DNA of 64,000 nucleotides from Thalassococcus halodurans (GCF_900108225.1 NZ_FNUZ01000002.1:374501-438500), one strand, 5' to 3'. Shown: positions 26,778 through 35,986, counted from the stretch's first letter. Made by a program: numbers and translations. The notes: generated from the sequence alone by a model not told the origin.

Positions 26778-26843
26778 CCTGACATCCTCCCAAATGCCAA
26801 CGCTATTTGTGATAGCAGAGCATTGGTCCTATTCAAATGAAAG

Positions 26844-27869
26844 TTATTTCTGGACCATCGCATTTTCCCATTCACTGAGAAATGCCCGTCGGTTGAGTGG
26901 ATCAAGGTAGACCATCAAGGCAGGGCCAAGCCTGATCTGGCTGAAGCCTGCCGCATGGTCGATGCCCACCTGGTTGAGGGGCGGCAAAGGCCAGTTTTCT
27001 GGCGTGCTGCGCAGGCCCAGATCAATCAGCATATCGATCATAAGGCCTGCGGCATCCGGGTTTGTCGCATTGGACGGGATCAAAGCCGTGCGCAGCATGA
27101 CATTGCCGAAATCCTGCATGCTCAGAACCTGAACCTTACCGCCGGACGCGCGTGCAAGACGGTCAGCGGCATAACTGCCCAGTACGTTATAGGCTAAGGC
27201 AAGCTTACCTTCGGTGACGTCGTCGATCATCTGGCCGGAACAGCAATAAAGCTGTGGGTCCAGCCTTCCCATCACCTCTGATAATCGCCAATAGGCGTCT
27301 GTGGATCGCGCCTCTTGGGTGGCAAAGAGATAGCCCAAGCCGCTTTCGCGGACGTCATAGGTGCCAATCGCACCCTCGAAGACGTCTGGGTGTTGGCGCA
27401 ACACGCCGACCAGTTCCTGACGGGTGGTTGGCACAGGCAGACCGGCGAATCTTTCGGTGGACAGAACCATGACCGCAGGTTCAGCCGTAAAAGCAAATAT
27501 CAGATCCCGCCATTTGGCCCAGTTGGGCAGGGCCAGCGTTCGGTCGGATTGGTGGCGCTGTGCATAGCCGTCATTGGCCAGCTGAAACTGCAAGTCCATC
27601 GCGGATGACAGCGCCAGATCAAATACGGCACCGTTCCGGATGGCCCTGTGCAGTTCTGCCGACGAGGCCACCGTGTAGTCGATCGTCAAATCCGGTCGTG
27701 CGGCCTGAAACGCCAAAAGGTAAGGCTCGAACACTTCCAGATCGGCCGTCGATATGACGTGTAACTCTTCGTTACCCGTGCCGGGATATCGACGATGATC
27801 TTCGACCTCAAGCGCGCTGCTTACGCCGGCCAGAAATGTCAGGATGAGGGCAAGACAAGCGTAACGCAT
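26844..27869 (-). CDS. Periplasmic substrate-binding protein linked to TctDE
   Basis: A 341-residue exported protein with a signal peptide ending near residue 19 (LTFLAGVSSALE), and the two-lobe fold of the ABC-type extracellular solute-binding family (STADLEVFEPYLLAFQ near residue 42; the double Cys in QLYCCSGQM near residue 208). No permease or ATPase adjoins it. Instead it overlaps the 3' end of the tctE-like kinase by 31 bases, so it probably serves as a periplasmic input to that sensor, as seen in other three-component systems. Ligand unknown. Confidence 0.75.
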   Translation of the reverse strand: MRYACLALILTFLAGVSSALEVEDHRRYPGTGNEELHVISTADLEVFEPYLLAFQAARPDLTIDYTVASSAELHRAIRNGAVFDLALSSAMDLQFQLANDGYAQRHQSDRTLALPNWAKWRDLIFAFTAEPAVMVLSTERFAGLPVPTTRQELVGVLRQHPDVFEGAIGTYDVRESGLGYLFATQEARSTDAYWRLSEVMGRLDPQLYCCSGQMIDDVTEGKLALAYNVLGSYAADRLARASGGKVQVLSMQDFGNVMLRTALIPSNATNPDAAGLMIDMLIDLGLRSTPENWPLPPLNQVGIDHAAGFSQIRLGPALMVYLDPLNRRAFLSEWENAMVQK

Positions 27870-29209
27870 GCGCCTTTTCCTTTCGTGGGTTGTCCCAAGT
27901 CCAAATGCCCGCCATGGGCGCGCAAAACGTCCGATGCAATGGTAAGCCCTAATCCCGATCCAACGATGCCTTCGGTATTGCGGCCACGACGGAACCGTTC
28001 GGTCAGGTTTTCAGCCGGGCCATCGCCCAATCCCGGGCCTTCATCCACAACTGCCGCGCGGGCATAGCCGTTTTCAACAAAGACACGCACAGTGACGGTT
28101 GTGTCCTCGGGCGAATATTTGATGGCATTGTCCAACACGTTTCGGAATGCATTCTCCAGCAGCACTGCGTCGCCGGATACAGTCGCGGGCGCGGTGTCGA
28201 GTTTGATGTAGATATCTTTCATGGCGGCTGTCGGCTCTAGCCCGTCTACGGTTTTGCGGGCGATATCGGCGAGATCTGTGGGATGCCGTGACAGATCCTC
28301 GGCGCGGTAGGCGACTGTGGCGTGGTCCAGCAATTGCCCCGCAGAGCGCGAGCTTTCATCGACCGCGCGAATGATCCGGCGCAACCGTTGTTTTTCAGCG
28401 TCGTCATCTGTGGTTCGCAAAGCGACCTCAGCCTGCGCGCGGACTGTGGCCAATGGCGTGCGGACACGGTGCGCGGCTTCTGCAATGAAATCCTCGGAGC
28501 GGCGGATTGATTGCCCCAGACGGTCCATCAATCGGTTAAGCGATGTCATCAACGGCGCAAGTTCCGTTGGAGCCTCGCGGCGCAGCGGGCGCAAATCAGA
28601 CGGGCCGCGCCGCGCAACGGCGGCTGCAATTTCATTCAGGGGTTTTAGGGATGTCTGGGCTGCAAAGGCTGACATCGCAACAGCAACTAGAAAGAACATC
28701 ACTGACAGGAACGCGGCGAGTTGCGACAGGTCAGACGTAATCGCGCTGACCCCGTTGCGGGTCTGGGCCATGGTGACGGTTACAGGCACGGCCTGCACGC
28801 CTGCAAAAATCACGCGCGACACAGATGCCATGCGAATGGCTTCACCGCTGAATTGTGCGGTGTCAAAGACGACTTGGCCTTGGGAAGGTGGGTCGCTGGG
28901 CAGGGGCAAATCCTCGTAGCCGGTCAACATCTGCTCGCCGGCGGTCACGCGATAGAACACGCGATCCTCGCCAATCGCGCCCAGCATCGAAAACGCCGAG
29001 TAGGGCAGTTCTAGACGCACTTCGCCCTGTTCCGAGCGCAGTGTTTCCGCAATCGTCGTGGCTGATGCGGCAAGTACGTTGTCCTGCGTGCGTTCTGCCG
29101 CCTGTTTGGCAAGGCCGTTGACCATGGCCCAACTTAACAACGACAAAAGCGCCGCCACGCCCGCCAGAAGTAGCGTCAGCTTGCGCCCGATAGAGCCTGT
29201 GCCCGTCAC
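27839..29209 (-). CDS. tctE: TctE-type sensor histidine kinase
   Basis: A 456-residue membrane kinase: TM1 near residues 10-30, a periplasmic TctE_N-like sensor region of about 130 residues, TM2 near residues 165-185, HAMP, then HisKA with the phospho-His in EAAHRVRTPLATVRAQAEVA and HATPase with NALKYSP-like DNAIKYSPEDT, DEGPGLGDG and GSGLGLTIA. It overlaps the response regulator gene by four bases. TctDE systems respond to di- or tricarboxylates; the divergent tctCBA fits that. Confidence 0.85.
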   Translation of the reverse strand: MTGTGSIGRKLTLLLAGVAALLSLLSWAMVNGLAKQAAERTQDNVLAASATTIAETLRSEQGEVRLELPYSAFSMLGAIGEDRVFYRVTAGEQMLTGYEDLPLPSDPPSQGQVVFDTAQFSGEAIRMASVSRVIFAGVQAVPVTVTMAQTRNGVSAITSDLSQLAAFLSVMFFLVAVAMSAFAAQTSLKPLNEIAAAVARRGPSDLRPLRREAPTELAPLMTSLNRLMDRLGQSIRRSEDFIAEAAHRVRTPLATVRAQAEVALRTTDDDAEKQRLRRIIRAVDESSRSAGQLLDHATVAYRAEDLSRHPTDLADIARKTVDGLEPTAAMKDIYIKLDTAPATVSGDAVLLENAFRNVLDNAIKYSPEDTTVTVRVFVENGYARAAVVDEGPGLGDGPAENLTERFRRGRNTEGIVGSGLGLTIASDVLRAHGGHLDLGQPTKGKGACVTLVLPSS

Positions 29210-29874
29210 GATTGACCTGTTTCCATTCGGTAGCCCAGGCCACGCACCGTTTCGATACGCAACCCCATGCCTTCGATCCGGCGGCGAAGGCGGCCGACAT
29301 AAACCTCGATCGCGTTCTCGGTGACTTCGGCGTCATAGGAAAACAGCCGGTCCATCAACTGGGTTTTGGACAGGATATGTCCGGGGTTTCTGGCAAAAAC
29401 CTCAAGCAGTCGAATCTCGCGGTTGCGCAGATCGACAGTGCTCCCGTTGTGGCTGATTGTGCCTGCCAACGGATCGAAAATCGCCTCGCCCAGAGTGATC
29501 TGATTCTTTGCCGATCCGCCACGACGGCGCAAAACGGCACGGCATCTGGCCTCGAGTTCGGAAAAATCGAAGGGCTTGGTGATATAGTCGTCGGCCCCCT
29601 GATCCAAGGCGCCGACACGGTCCGACACCTGCGCCCGCGCGGTCAGCACAATGACAGGGGTTTCAAGGTGCGCGCGGCTGCGTTCAAGGAATTCGCGGCC
29701 ATCGCCATCAGGCAGCATAACATCCAACAAAATCAAATCGTAACGCGCAGCGGCGAGGCAATCTTCGGCACTTGCTAGACAGTCGGCATGGTCCACGGCG
29801 TGACCATCCAGAACCAGTCTGTTCACCACGGCTTCTGCCAGCTCAAGGTTGTCCTCAACCAAAAGATAACGCAC
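29206..29874 (-). CDS. tctD: TctD-type OmpR-family response regulator
   Basis: A 222-residue response regulator. The receiver domain has the acidic pair VEDN near residue 7, phospho-acceptor Asp51 in LILLDVMLPDGDG, Thr in VLTARA and Lys in YITKPFDFSE; the C-terminal OmpR winged helix spans about residues 125-220 (EIRLLEVFARNPGHILSKTQ; VYVGRLRRRIE). It is the first gene of the leftward sensor operon and divergent from tctC, which it most likely activates. Confidence 0.9.
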   Translation of the reverse strand: MRYLLVEDNLELAEAVVNRLVLDGHAVDHADCLASAEDCLAAARYDLILLDVMLPDGDGREFLERSRAHLETPVIVLTARAQVSDRVGALDQGADDYITKPFDFSELEARCRAVLRRRGGSAKNQITLGEAIFDPLAGTISHNGSTVDLRNREIRLLEVFARNPGHILSKTQLMDRLFSYDAEVTENAIEVYVGRLRRRIEGMGLRIETVRGLGYRMETGQS

Positions 29875-30013
29875 GTCGAATTCTCCCTCGTGACGGCGTG
29901 GTTTGCCGTCAGTGAAAACTTTTTCGAACCCGTGTCAGGCTCTTGTCAGCTTCCATTTCTAGACGGGGAACATGGGCGGCACTGGACCGTCTTGTCAAAT
30001 GGGAGGAACCAAT

Positions 30014-30997
30014 ATGACATTTTCCATGACCCGCCGGGTCGCGATGGCGGCTGCGGTAGCATCTGTAGCATTTGGTGGCATGGCGCAGGCCGAAGCACAC
30101 AAGGTCCTTGACCAGCTTCATTTCGTAATTCCGGGCGGCGCTGGCGGCGGCTGGGATGGTACAGCGCGCGGCACAGGCGAAGCGCTGACAAACTCCGGTC
30201 TGGTTGGCTCGGCCAGCTTTGAAAACATGTCCGGTGGCGGCGGTGGTGTGGCGATTGCCTACATGATCGAAAACGCCGAAAGCCTGGACAACACGCTGAT
30301 GGTCAACTCGACCCCGATCGTGATCCGTTCGCTGACAGGTGTTTTCCCGCAGTCTTTCCGTGACCTGACACTGGTTGCAGGCACCATCGGTGACTACGCC
30401 GCTCTGGTCGTTCCGGCAGATAGCCCGATCGAAAACATGGAGCAGTTGATGGGTGCGTATAAAGAGCAGGGCCCTGATTTCGCAGTAGGCGGCGGTTCTG
30501 TTCCTGGCGGTATGGACCACCTTGTTGCTGCAATGGTTATGCAGGCCGCTGGTGAAGATCCGACAGCGCTGAACTACATCCCCTATGACGCGGGTGGTGA
30601 AGCGATGGCTGGCCTTCTGTCCGGCGAGATCGACGCACTGTCCACCGGCTTCTCCGAAGCGATTGCTCTGGCAGAGCAGGGCGAAGTTCGCATCGTTGGC
30701 GTGACAGCAGACGAACGCGTTCCCGCCTATGACAGCGCCGCAACCTTCAAAGAGCAGGGCATCGACACATCGTTTGTAAACTGGCGCGGTTTCTTTGCTG
30801 CACCGGGCACATCGGACGAAAAAGTAGCCGAATACATCTCTGCTTTGGAAGCGATGTACGAAACAGAAGCATGGGAAACAGTTCGTTCGCGTAACGGCTG
30901 GGTCAACATCTTCAACCCCGGTGACGATTTCCGCACCTTCCTTGAAGGTCAGGAAAAAGAAATCGGCGACCTGATGAAAACTCTGGGCTTCCTCTAA
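30014..30997 (+). CDS. tctC: Tripartite tricarboxylate transporter receptor TctC
   Basis: A 327-residue periplasmic receptor of the TTT (TctABC) family with an RR-containing signal peptide cleaved near AQAEA (about residue 27). It captures a carboxylated substrate and delivers it to the TctA/TctB membrane complex. The family beta-loop for carboxylate binding is at FVIPGGAGGGWDGTARG near residue 36. The ATG at 30014 has GGGAGG seven bases upstream; the open frame extends 42 bases further without one. It is followed by a strong hairpin before tctB, typical of abundantly expressed receptors. Confidence 0.9.
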   Translation: MTFSMTRRVAMAAAVASVAFGGMAQAEAHKVLDQLHFVIPGGAGGGWDGTARGTGEALTNSGLVGSASFENMSGGGGGVAIAYMIENAESLDNTLMVNSTPIVIRSLTGVFPQSFRDLTLVAGTIGDYAALVVPADSPIENMEQLMGAYKEQGPDFAVGGGSVPGGMDHLVAAMVMQAAGEDPTALNYIPYDAGGEAMAGLLSGEIDALSTGFSEAIALAEQGEVRIVGVTADERVPAYDSAATFKEQGIDTSFVNWRGFFAAPGTSDEKVAEYISALEAMYETEAWETVRSRNGWVNIFNPGDDFRTFLEGQEKEIGDLMKTLGFL

Positions 30998-31018
30998 GTC
31001 TTGATCATTTCACACCTG

Positions 31019-31046
31019 TTTTGGGGCGGCACAGGCTGCCCCAAAA
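31019..31046 (+). terminator. Intercistronic hairpin after tctC
   Basis: TTTTGGGGCGGC (31019-31030) pairs with GCTGCCCCAAAA (31035-31046) around the tetraloop ACAG: twelve pairs including one G-U. There is no T-run after it. Such elements stabilise the receptor part of a polycistronic mRNA or terminate part of the transcripts, giving receptor excess. Confidence 0.65.
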
Positions 31047-31085
31047 TACCTACACACCTTTCGACATTCCTGGGGAGGGATCGTC

Positions 31086-31580
31086 ATGGCGCTTGATCGT
31101 TGGATCGCGCTGGTATTCGTCGTCTTCTGTTGCATCTACGGATATCTAGCTTTCTTCACTATGGACCACCTGTTGCCGCCGTTCATGCAGCGCAATCCGG
31201 TTTGGCCATCTACGTTTCCAAAGCTGCTGGCAATCGGCGGCTGTATCGTCGGCTTGGTCGTGCTTTTGGGTTTGGAAAAACCCGAAAATGAAAGTGAACC
31301 TTCCGCAAGCGACATCAACTATCGTCGTCTGCACGAATACAACTTGGGTCAGGCGCTTTTGCTGATTGGCTTGATGGTATGTTACGCTCTGGCGCTGCGT
31401 CCTGCTGGGTTCCTGATTTCCACCACAGTCTTCCTCGTCGCGGGAAGCTTTGTTCTGGGCGAACGCAAATGGCATGTGATGGTGCCCGTCGCGCTGATCG
31501 CTGCCGGTTCGATCTGGTATCTCGTGCAAGAAGTGCTGGGCATCTTCCTGCGTCCGTTTCCGTACTTCATGGGGGTCTGA
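31086..31580 (+). CDS. tctB: TTT transporter small membrane subunit TctB
   Basis: A 164-residue inner-membrane protein with four predicted helices (about residues 5-25, 38-60, 88-110 and 120-160), as in TctB, the small subunit of tripartite tricarboxylate transporters. TctB is poorly conserved; the call rests on topology and on its place between tctC and tctA. GGGGAGGGATCGTC precedes the ATG. It ends three bases before tctA. Confidence 0.85.
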   Translation: MALDRWIALVFVVFCCIYGYLAFFTMDHLLPPFMQRNPVWPSTFPKLLAIGGCIVGLVVLLGLEKPENESEPSASDINYRRLHEYNLGQALLLIGLMVCYALALRPAGFLISTTVFLVAGSFVLGERKWHVMVPVALIAAGSIWYLVQEVLGIFLRPFPYFMGV

Positions 31581-31583
31581 GGC

Positions 31584-33098
31584 ATGCTTGAAGGTATTAT
31601 GATTGGCCTGTCGGCCGCATTCTCGATCCAGAACCTGTTGATGGTTATCGCGGGCTGTCTGATCGGCACATTCATCGGTATGTTGCCGGGTCTTGGCCCG
31701 ATGTCCATCATCGCGATTATGATCCCTGTGGCGATCACCTTGGGTGACCCGACAGCGGCGCTGATCCTTCTGGCTGGTGTATATTATGGCGCGATTTTTG
31801 GTGGCTCGACATCGTCGATCCTGTTGAACGCACCGGGGGTGGCTGGAACGGTTGCTACCAGTTTCGATGGTTATCCAATGGCGCTGAAAGGCGAGGCTGG
31901 CAAAGCGCTGACGATTGCCGCTGTGGCAAGCTTTGCGGGCGGCACCATCGGTGCGATCCTGCTGATGATCTTTGCGCCAATGCTGTCCACCGTGGCGCTG
32001 CTGTTCCATTCCGCTGAATACTTTGCGCTGATGGTTGTGGGTCTGTCCGCCATTGCAGCATTCGCTGGCACAGGGCAGGTGGCCAAGGCGCTGATGATGA
32101 CCATCCTTGGTCTGATCCTTGCTACCGTTGGCGAAGGCGCGCTGTTCAACATGCCTCGCTTTACGCTGGGCCTGATGGATCTGCAGTCCGGTATTTCGTT
32201 TATCACGCTGGCGATGGCGATGTTTGCCTTGCCCGAAGCGATGTTCCTTGTTCTGAACCCTGCGCGCGGAGCGACAGGCAAAAGCAGCGAGATTTCGAAC
32301 CTGCGCTTTACCAAGGACGAAGCCAAGATCATGGCGCCCGTCATTGGACGTCAGTCTGTTCAGGGCTTCTTTATTGGCGTTCTTCCCGGTGCGGGTGCAA
32401 CCATTGCGTCGTTCCTTGGCTACGCGGTCGAACGGAACATCGCCAAAGGCGAAGCGCAGGCTGAGTTCGGCAAAGGATCGGTTCGTGGCTTGGCCGCGCC
32501 GGAATCTGCCAACAACGCCGCTTGTACCGGTTCGTTTGTACCGCTGCTGACGTTGGGTATTCCGGGCTCCGGGACTACAGCGATCCTGTTGGGTGCTTTG
32601 ATCGCGCTGAACGTGACACCGGGTCCGCGTTTGATGACAGACACACCGGAAATCTTCTGGGCTGTGATCATCTCGATGTTCATCGGCAACCTTGTTCTGC
32701 TAATCCTGAACCTGCCGTTGATCCCGTACATCGCAAAGATCCTTGCTGTTCCGCGTAACTTCCTGATCCCGTTCATTTTGTTCTTCACCCTGATGGGGGC
32801 CTATATTGGCCAGAACAATGCGACAGAACTGCTGATCCTTGTTGGTCTGGGAGTGGTGGCAACGATCCTGCGGTTTGCGGATTACCCGCTGGCACCGCTG
32901 CTGATCGGATTCATTCTTGGCACGATGCTGGAAGACAACTTTGCCCGCTCGATGCAGCTCTACCGTGGTCTGGACTTCATCCTTGAACGTCCGATGACAA
33001 TGGGTCTGCTGGTGCTTGCTGCGGTCTTGGTTCTTTTGCCCAGTTACCGTGCAAGACGTGCCCGTCGCCGCGCCGAAGGTGTTGCAGATGGGGATTGA
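31584..33098 (+). CDS. tctA: TTT transporter large membrane subunit TctA
   Basis: A 504-residue integral membrane protein with about 11-12 helices, the transport channel of TctABC. Family signatures are GMLPGLGPMSIIAIMIP near residue 36 and VLPGAGATIASFLGYAVER near residue 265, both re-entrant glycine-rich motifs; NAACTGSFVPLLTLGIPGSG near residue 310 is also typical. The transport is driven by ion gradient. The CoA-transferase gene starts within its last codons, which ties the imported substrate to CoA activation. Confidence 0.95.
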   Translation: MLEGIMIGLSAAFSIQNLLMVIAGCLIGTFIGMLPGLGPMSIIAIMIPVAITLGDPTAALILLAGVYYGAIFGGSTSSILLNAPGVAGTVATSFDGYPMALKGEAGKALTIAAVASFAGGTIGAILLMIFAPMLSTVALLFHSAEYFALMVVGLSAIAAFAGTGQVAKALMMTILGLILATVGEGALFNMPRFTLGLMDLQSGISFITLAMAMFALPEAMFLVLNPARGATGKSSEISNLRFTKDEAKIMAPVIGRQSVQGFFIGVLPGAGATIASFLGYAVERNIAKGEAQAEFGKGSVRGLAAPESANNAACTGSFVPLLTLGIPGSGTTAILLGALIALNVTPGPRLMTDTPEIFWAVIISMFIGNLVLLILNLPLIPYIAKILAVPRNFLIPFILFFTLMGAYIGQNNATELLILVGLGVVATILRFADYPLAPLLIGFILGTMLEDNFARSMQLYRGLDFILERPMTMGLLVLAAVLVLLPSYRARRARRRAEGVADGD

Positions 33099-34314
33099 TG
33101 AAAACAAAAGCGGGTCGCCAGTTGGCGGCCCGTTGTCCGATGTGGTGGTGCTTGATCTGACGAACGTTCTGGCGGGCCCGTTTGCCTGCCACCAGTTGGC
33201 GCATATGGGCGCGGACGTGATCAAGGTCGAGGCCGTGAAAAGCGGCGATTTGGCGCGCAATCTGGGTTCTGATCCGGAACTAAGCGCGGCGGGTATGGGT
33301 ATCAGCTTTCTGGCCCAGAACCCCGGTAAACGGTCGATCACACTGAACCTGAAAGACCCGCGTGGCAAAGAGGCGCTAAGGCGTCTTGTCGCCAAAGCCG
33401 ATGTGCTGGTCGAAAATTTCCGCCCCGGCGTGATGACGCGTTTGGGTTTGGATTACGACGTTTTAAAAGAGGCCAATCCCGCGCTGATCTACTGCGCGAT
33501 TTCCGGTTTTGGTCAGGATGGCCCGTGGTCGAAACATCCCGCATATGACCAGATCATTCAGGGTGTGTCCGGCGTGATGTCGGTTACCGGCGATGCGAAA
33601 AGCGCGCCCACGCGTGTGGGTTATCCGATTGGGGATACGATCGGTGGGCTGACCGCCGCGATGATGATTTGCGGCGCTTTGAATGCCAAGGATCGTGGCT
33701 GCTTTATCGACGTGTCGATGTTGGATTCCGTTCTGGCGACAATGGGCTGGGTCGTGTCGAACTACATGATCGGTGGCGTCGTTCCACAGGCGAATGGCAA
33801 TGAAAATCCGACCTCGGCCCCCTCTGGTGCGTTTCAATGCGCCGATGGTCTGGTGAACATCGCGGCCAATAAGGATGAACAATGGGTCGCTCTTGCGCGG
33901 CACCTTGGGCGCGACGATCTTCTGGATAGGCCCGAATACGCAACGCGCGAAGATCGCAAAGCGAACCGCCTGCGTTTGAAAGCCGAGCTTGAAACAGTTT
34001 TGACGACCGCACCGGCGCAAAAGTGGGCTGAAGATTTCTCCTCAATCGGGGTCCCCGCCGGTGCGGTCATGTCGGTGCCGGATATCCTTGCCCATCCGCA
34101 GGTCGCAGATCGTGATTTCTTTGCGCGGTTCACCAATGTGCCCGGTTTGGGGCGTGACGTGGATATTGTGAAGGTCGGTGCGATGGTGGATGGCAAACGC
34201 CCGTCGGTCGCAACGCCGCCGCCTGTTTTGGGGCAGGACAACAATACAATCCTGACCGATCTGGGCTATTCAAACGACGAGATCGCGGAATTCAAAGCAG
34301 AGGGCGTAATATGA
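33088..34314 (+). CDS. Class III (CaiB/BaiF) CoA-transferase
   Basis: A 408-residue cytoplasmic family III CoA-transferase that moves CoA from one acyl-CoA, often succinyl-CoA, to a carboxylic acid. Visible are the N-terminal LDLTNVLAGPFACHQLAHMGADVIK-type start (about residues 22-46), GKRSITLNLKDPRG, VENFRPGVMTRLGLDY and the catalytic Asp in HPAYDQIIQGVSG near residue 152. The frame is open upstream, but the ATG at 33088 overlaps the tctA stop by 11 bases and gives a normal length. With TctABC, a lyase-like protein and glutaryl-CoA dehydrogenase nearby, it probably activates the imported di- or tricarboxylate. Confidence 0.88.
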   Translation: MGIDENKSGSPVGGPLSDVVVLDLTNVLAGPFACHQLAHMGADVIKVEAVKSGDLARNLGSDPELSAAGMGISFLAQNPGKRSITLNLKDPRGKEALRRLVAKADVLVENFRPGVMTRLGLDYDVLKEANPALIYCAISGFGQDGPWSKHPAYDQIIQGVSGVMSVTGDAKSAPTRVGYPIGDTIGGLTAAMMICGALNAKDRGCFIDVSMLDSVLATMGWVVSNYMIGGVVPQANGNENPTSAPSGAFQCADGLVNIAANKDEQWVALARHLGRDDLLDRPEYATREDRKANRLRLKAELETVLTTAPAQKWAEDFSSIGVPAGAVMSVPDILAHPQVADRDFFARFTNVPGLGRDVDIVKVGAMVDGKRPSVATPPPVLGQDNNTILTDLGYSNDEIAEFKAEGVI

Positions 34315-35090
34315 CCGACAGGAATGATGTCTCGGACTGGTGGCGCACCAGTATCATCGACATGGAGCCGGGCCGTATTGCGATGCGCGGGCATCCTATT
34401 CAGGACCTGATCGGCAATCGCAGTTTTGCGCAGATGATCTGGCTTCTGGTCATAGGCGAAGACATTGAGGGCCCGCGCGCAGCGCTGTTCGAGGCCGCTT
34501 TGGTCGCCGCCGTTGATCATGGACCGCAAGCGCCGTCGATCGCGGCGGCCCGTATGGCGGCGACTTGTGGCATCGGGCTGCAAAGCGCGATGGCCACCGG
34601 TCTGAACATGTTGGGCAATGTGCACGGTGGTGCGGGCGAACAAGCCGTTGAGCTTTATGCCAGAATTGCCGATGCAGGGCAGGGTGCCTTGCCGCAGGTT
34701 CTGGACGACTGGCGCGCGGAACATGGCAAGTTCATTCCCGGTTTCGGTCACCGGTTCCACAAACCCGTGGACCCTCGCGCGCCGCGTCTGCTGGGCCTAA
34801 TAGACGACGCCGCGAAGGAAGGTATTGTCGATGGCAAATTCGCCGATATCGGGCGCGGGATCGAGGCGCATCTGGCGGCTGAACGCGGTAAGTCCGTACC
34901 GATGAACATCGATGGTGCAACGGCAGTGGTTTATGCCGAACTCGGATGTCCTCCGCCCTTGGCGCGCGGTTTCTTTGGCCTGTCCCGTTCTGTCGGCATT
35001 CTGGCCCATTCATGGGAACAGATGCAGCAAGGCGGGCGGAATAAGGGGCCGACCCCGCCGTCGTATCGCTGGACCTATGAGGGCGAATGA
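34311..35090 (+). CDS. Citryl-CoA lyase / citrate synthase-like protein
   Basis: A 259-residue protein related to the citrate synthase superfamily and usually annotated citryl-CoA lyase. It has the large-domain HGGAGEQAVELYA (catalytic His and CoA-contact loop) near residue 105 and the GFGHRFHKPVDPRAPRL motif near residue 145 (the GHxVhrxxDPRA equivalent), but is much shorter than citrate synthase (about 430). The N-terminal small part is missing. It starts four bases before the CoA-transferase stop (ATGA), so the pair likely performs consecutive steps: thioester formation, then aldol cleavage. Its 3' end overlaps the convergent LysR gene by 16 bases. Confidence 0.8.
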   Translation: MTDRNDVSDWWRTSIIDMEPGRIAMRGHPIQDLIGNRSFAQMIWLLVIGEDIEGPRAALFEAALVAAVDHGPQAPSIAAARMAATCGIGLQSAMATGLNMLGNVHGGAGEQAVELYARIADAGQGALPQVLDDWRAEHGKFIPGFGHRFHKPVDPRAPRLLGLIDDAAKEGIVDGKFADIGRGIEAHLAAERGKSVPMNIDGATAVVYAELGCPPPLARGFFGLSRSVGILAHSWEQMQQGGRNKGPTPPSYRWTYEGE

Positions 35091-35986
35091 TCCTCAAGCC
35101 CTGAACTTTGTTCAGCCAGCCAATCGGTAAATGATGCAAGGGGCGCGCTGATGTCGCGCCCTTCCGGCCAGACCAGCCAATAGGCACCCTGCATCGGGAC
35201 GGCCTGTTTCAGGACCGGTACCAATCGTCCGGCCTCAATCTCGATCTGCGCCAGATAATCGGGCAGGATCGCGACACCAAGACCGGATATTGCGGCTTGG
35301 ATCATCATTGAAAATTGATCCACCAACATACCCGTCCGTGCCGTGACGCTGTCCGCGCCTTGGGCGGCAAACCAATCGTCCCAAGCAGTCGGGCGAGCCT
35401 CAAGATGCAGAAGCGGCAGGTTGGCAAGGTCTTCTGGTTTCTCCAAGGCATTCTGTGCCGCAAAATCAGGCGACGCGCAGGCAGTCAGGCGTTCGTCAAA
35501 CAGCTTGATGTGCTGCCCGCCGACCCAATCCCCGTTTCCGAAATAGATAGCTGCATCAAACGGTTGCGTGGTAAAGTCAAACCATCCGATCCGTGTGGAC
35601 ATATTGATCGCAACACCCGGATGGTTGCCCATGAAATCGCCCAAACGCGGGCCCAACCAGCGTGTGGCAAAGGTGGGCAGCACCGCCAATGACAGCGTGC
35701 CGCCTTGGGGGTTGGCGACGACGCGCATGCTGGCCCGTTCTACCAGATCGAGGGCGCGGGACACCTCTTGGTGATAGGTGTGCGCGGTGTCGTTGGGCAC
35801 CAATCGCCGCCTGATACGGGTGAAAAGCTCTTTTCCCAACTGCTCTTCCAGCGACAGGATCAACCGGCTGACCGCGCTTTGCGTCAGGTTCAGTTCCTCG
35901 GCGGCAGCCGTTACCGATCCCTGCCGCATCACTGCGTCAAAGGCCAGCATCAGGCGGGTCGAGGGTATAAAGCGTCGTTGTCTCAT
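35075..35986 (-). CDS. LysR-family transcriptional regulator
   Basis: A 303-residue LTTR. The helix-turn-helix is at about residues 20-45 (AVMRQGSVTAAAEELNLTQSAVSRLI) and the co-inducer domain follows to the end, with the GcvA-type VLPTFATRWLGPRLGDF near residue 100. I start at MRQRRFIPST (35986); the frame is open 81 bases further but that part overlaps the promoter. It is divergent from glutaryl-CoA dehydrogenase with a perfect palindrome between them, and GcvA-like regulators next to gcdH are common, so it probably controls gcdH. Confidence 0.9.
   Translation of the reverse strand: MRQRRFIPSTRLMLAFDAVMRQGSVTAAAEELNLTQSAVSRLILSLEEQLGKELFTRIRRRLVPNDTAHTYHQEVSRALDLVERASMRVVANPQGGTLSLAVLPTFATRWLGPRLGDFMGNHPGVAINMSTRIGWFDFTTQPFDAAIYFGNGDWVGGQHIKLFDERLTACASPDFAAQNALEKPEDLANLPLLHLEARPTAWDDWFAAQGADSVTARTGMLVDQFSMMIQAAISGLGVAILPDYLAQIEIEAGRLVPVLKQAVPMQGAYWLVWPEGRDISAPLASFTDWLAEQSSGLEDHSPS

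Noticed and set aside
34311-35090. A full citrate synthase
   Set aside because: At 259 residues it lacks a large part of the synthase and fits the shorter citryl-CoA-lyase-like group.
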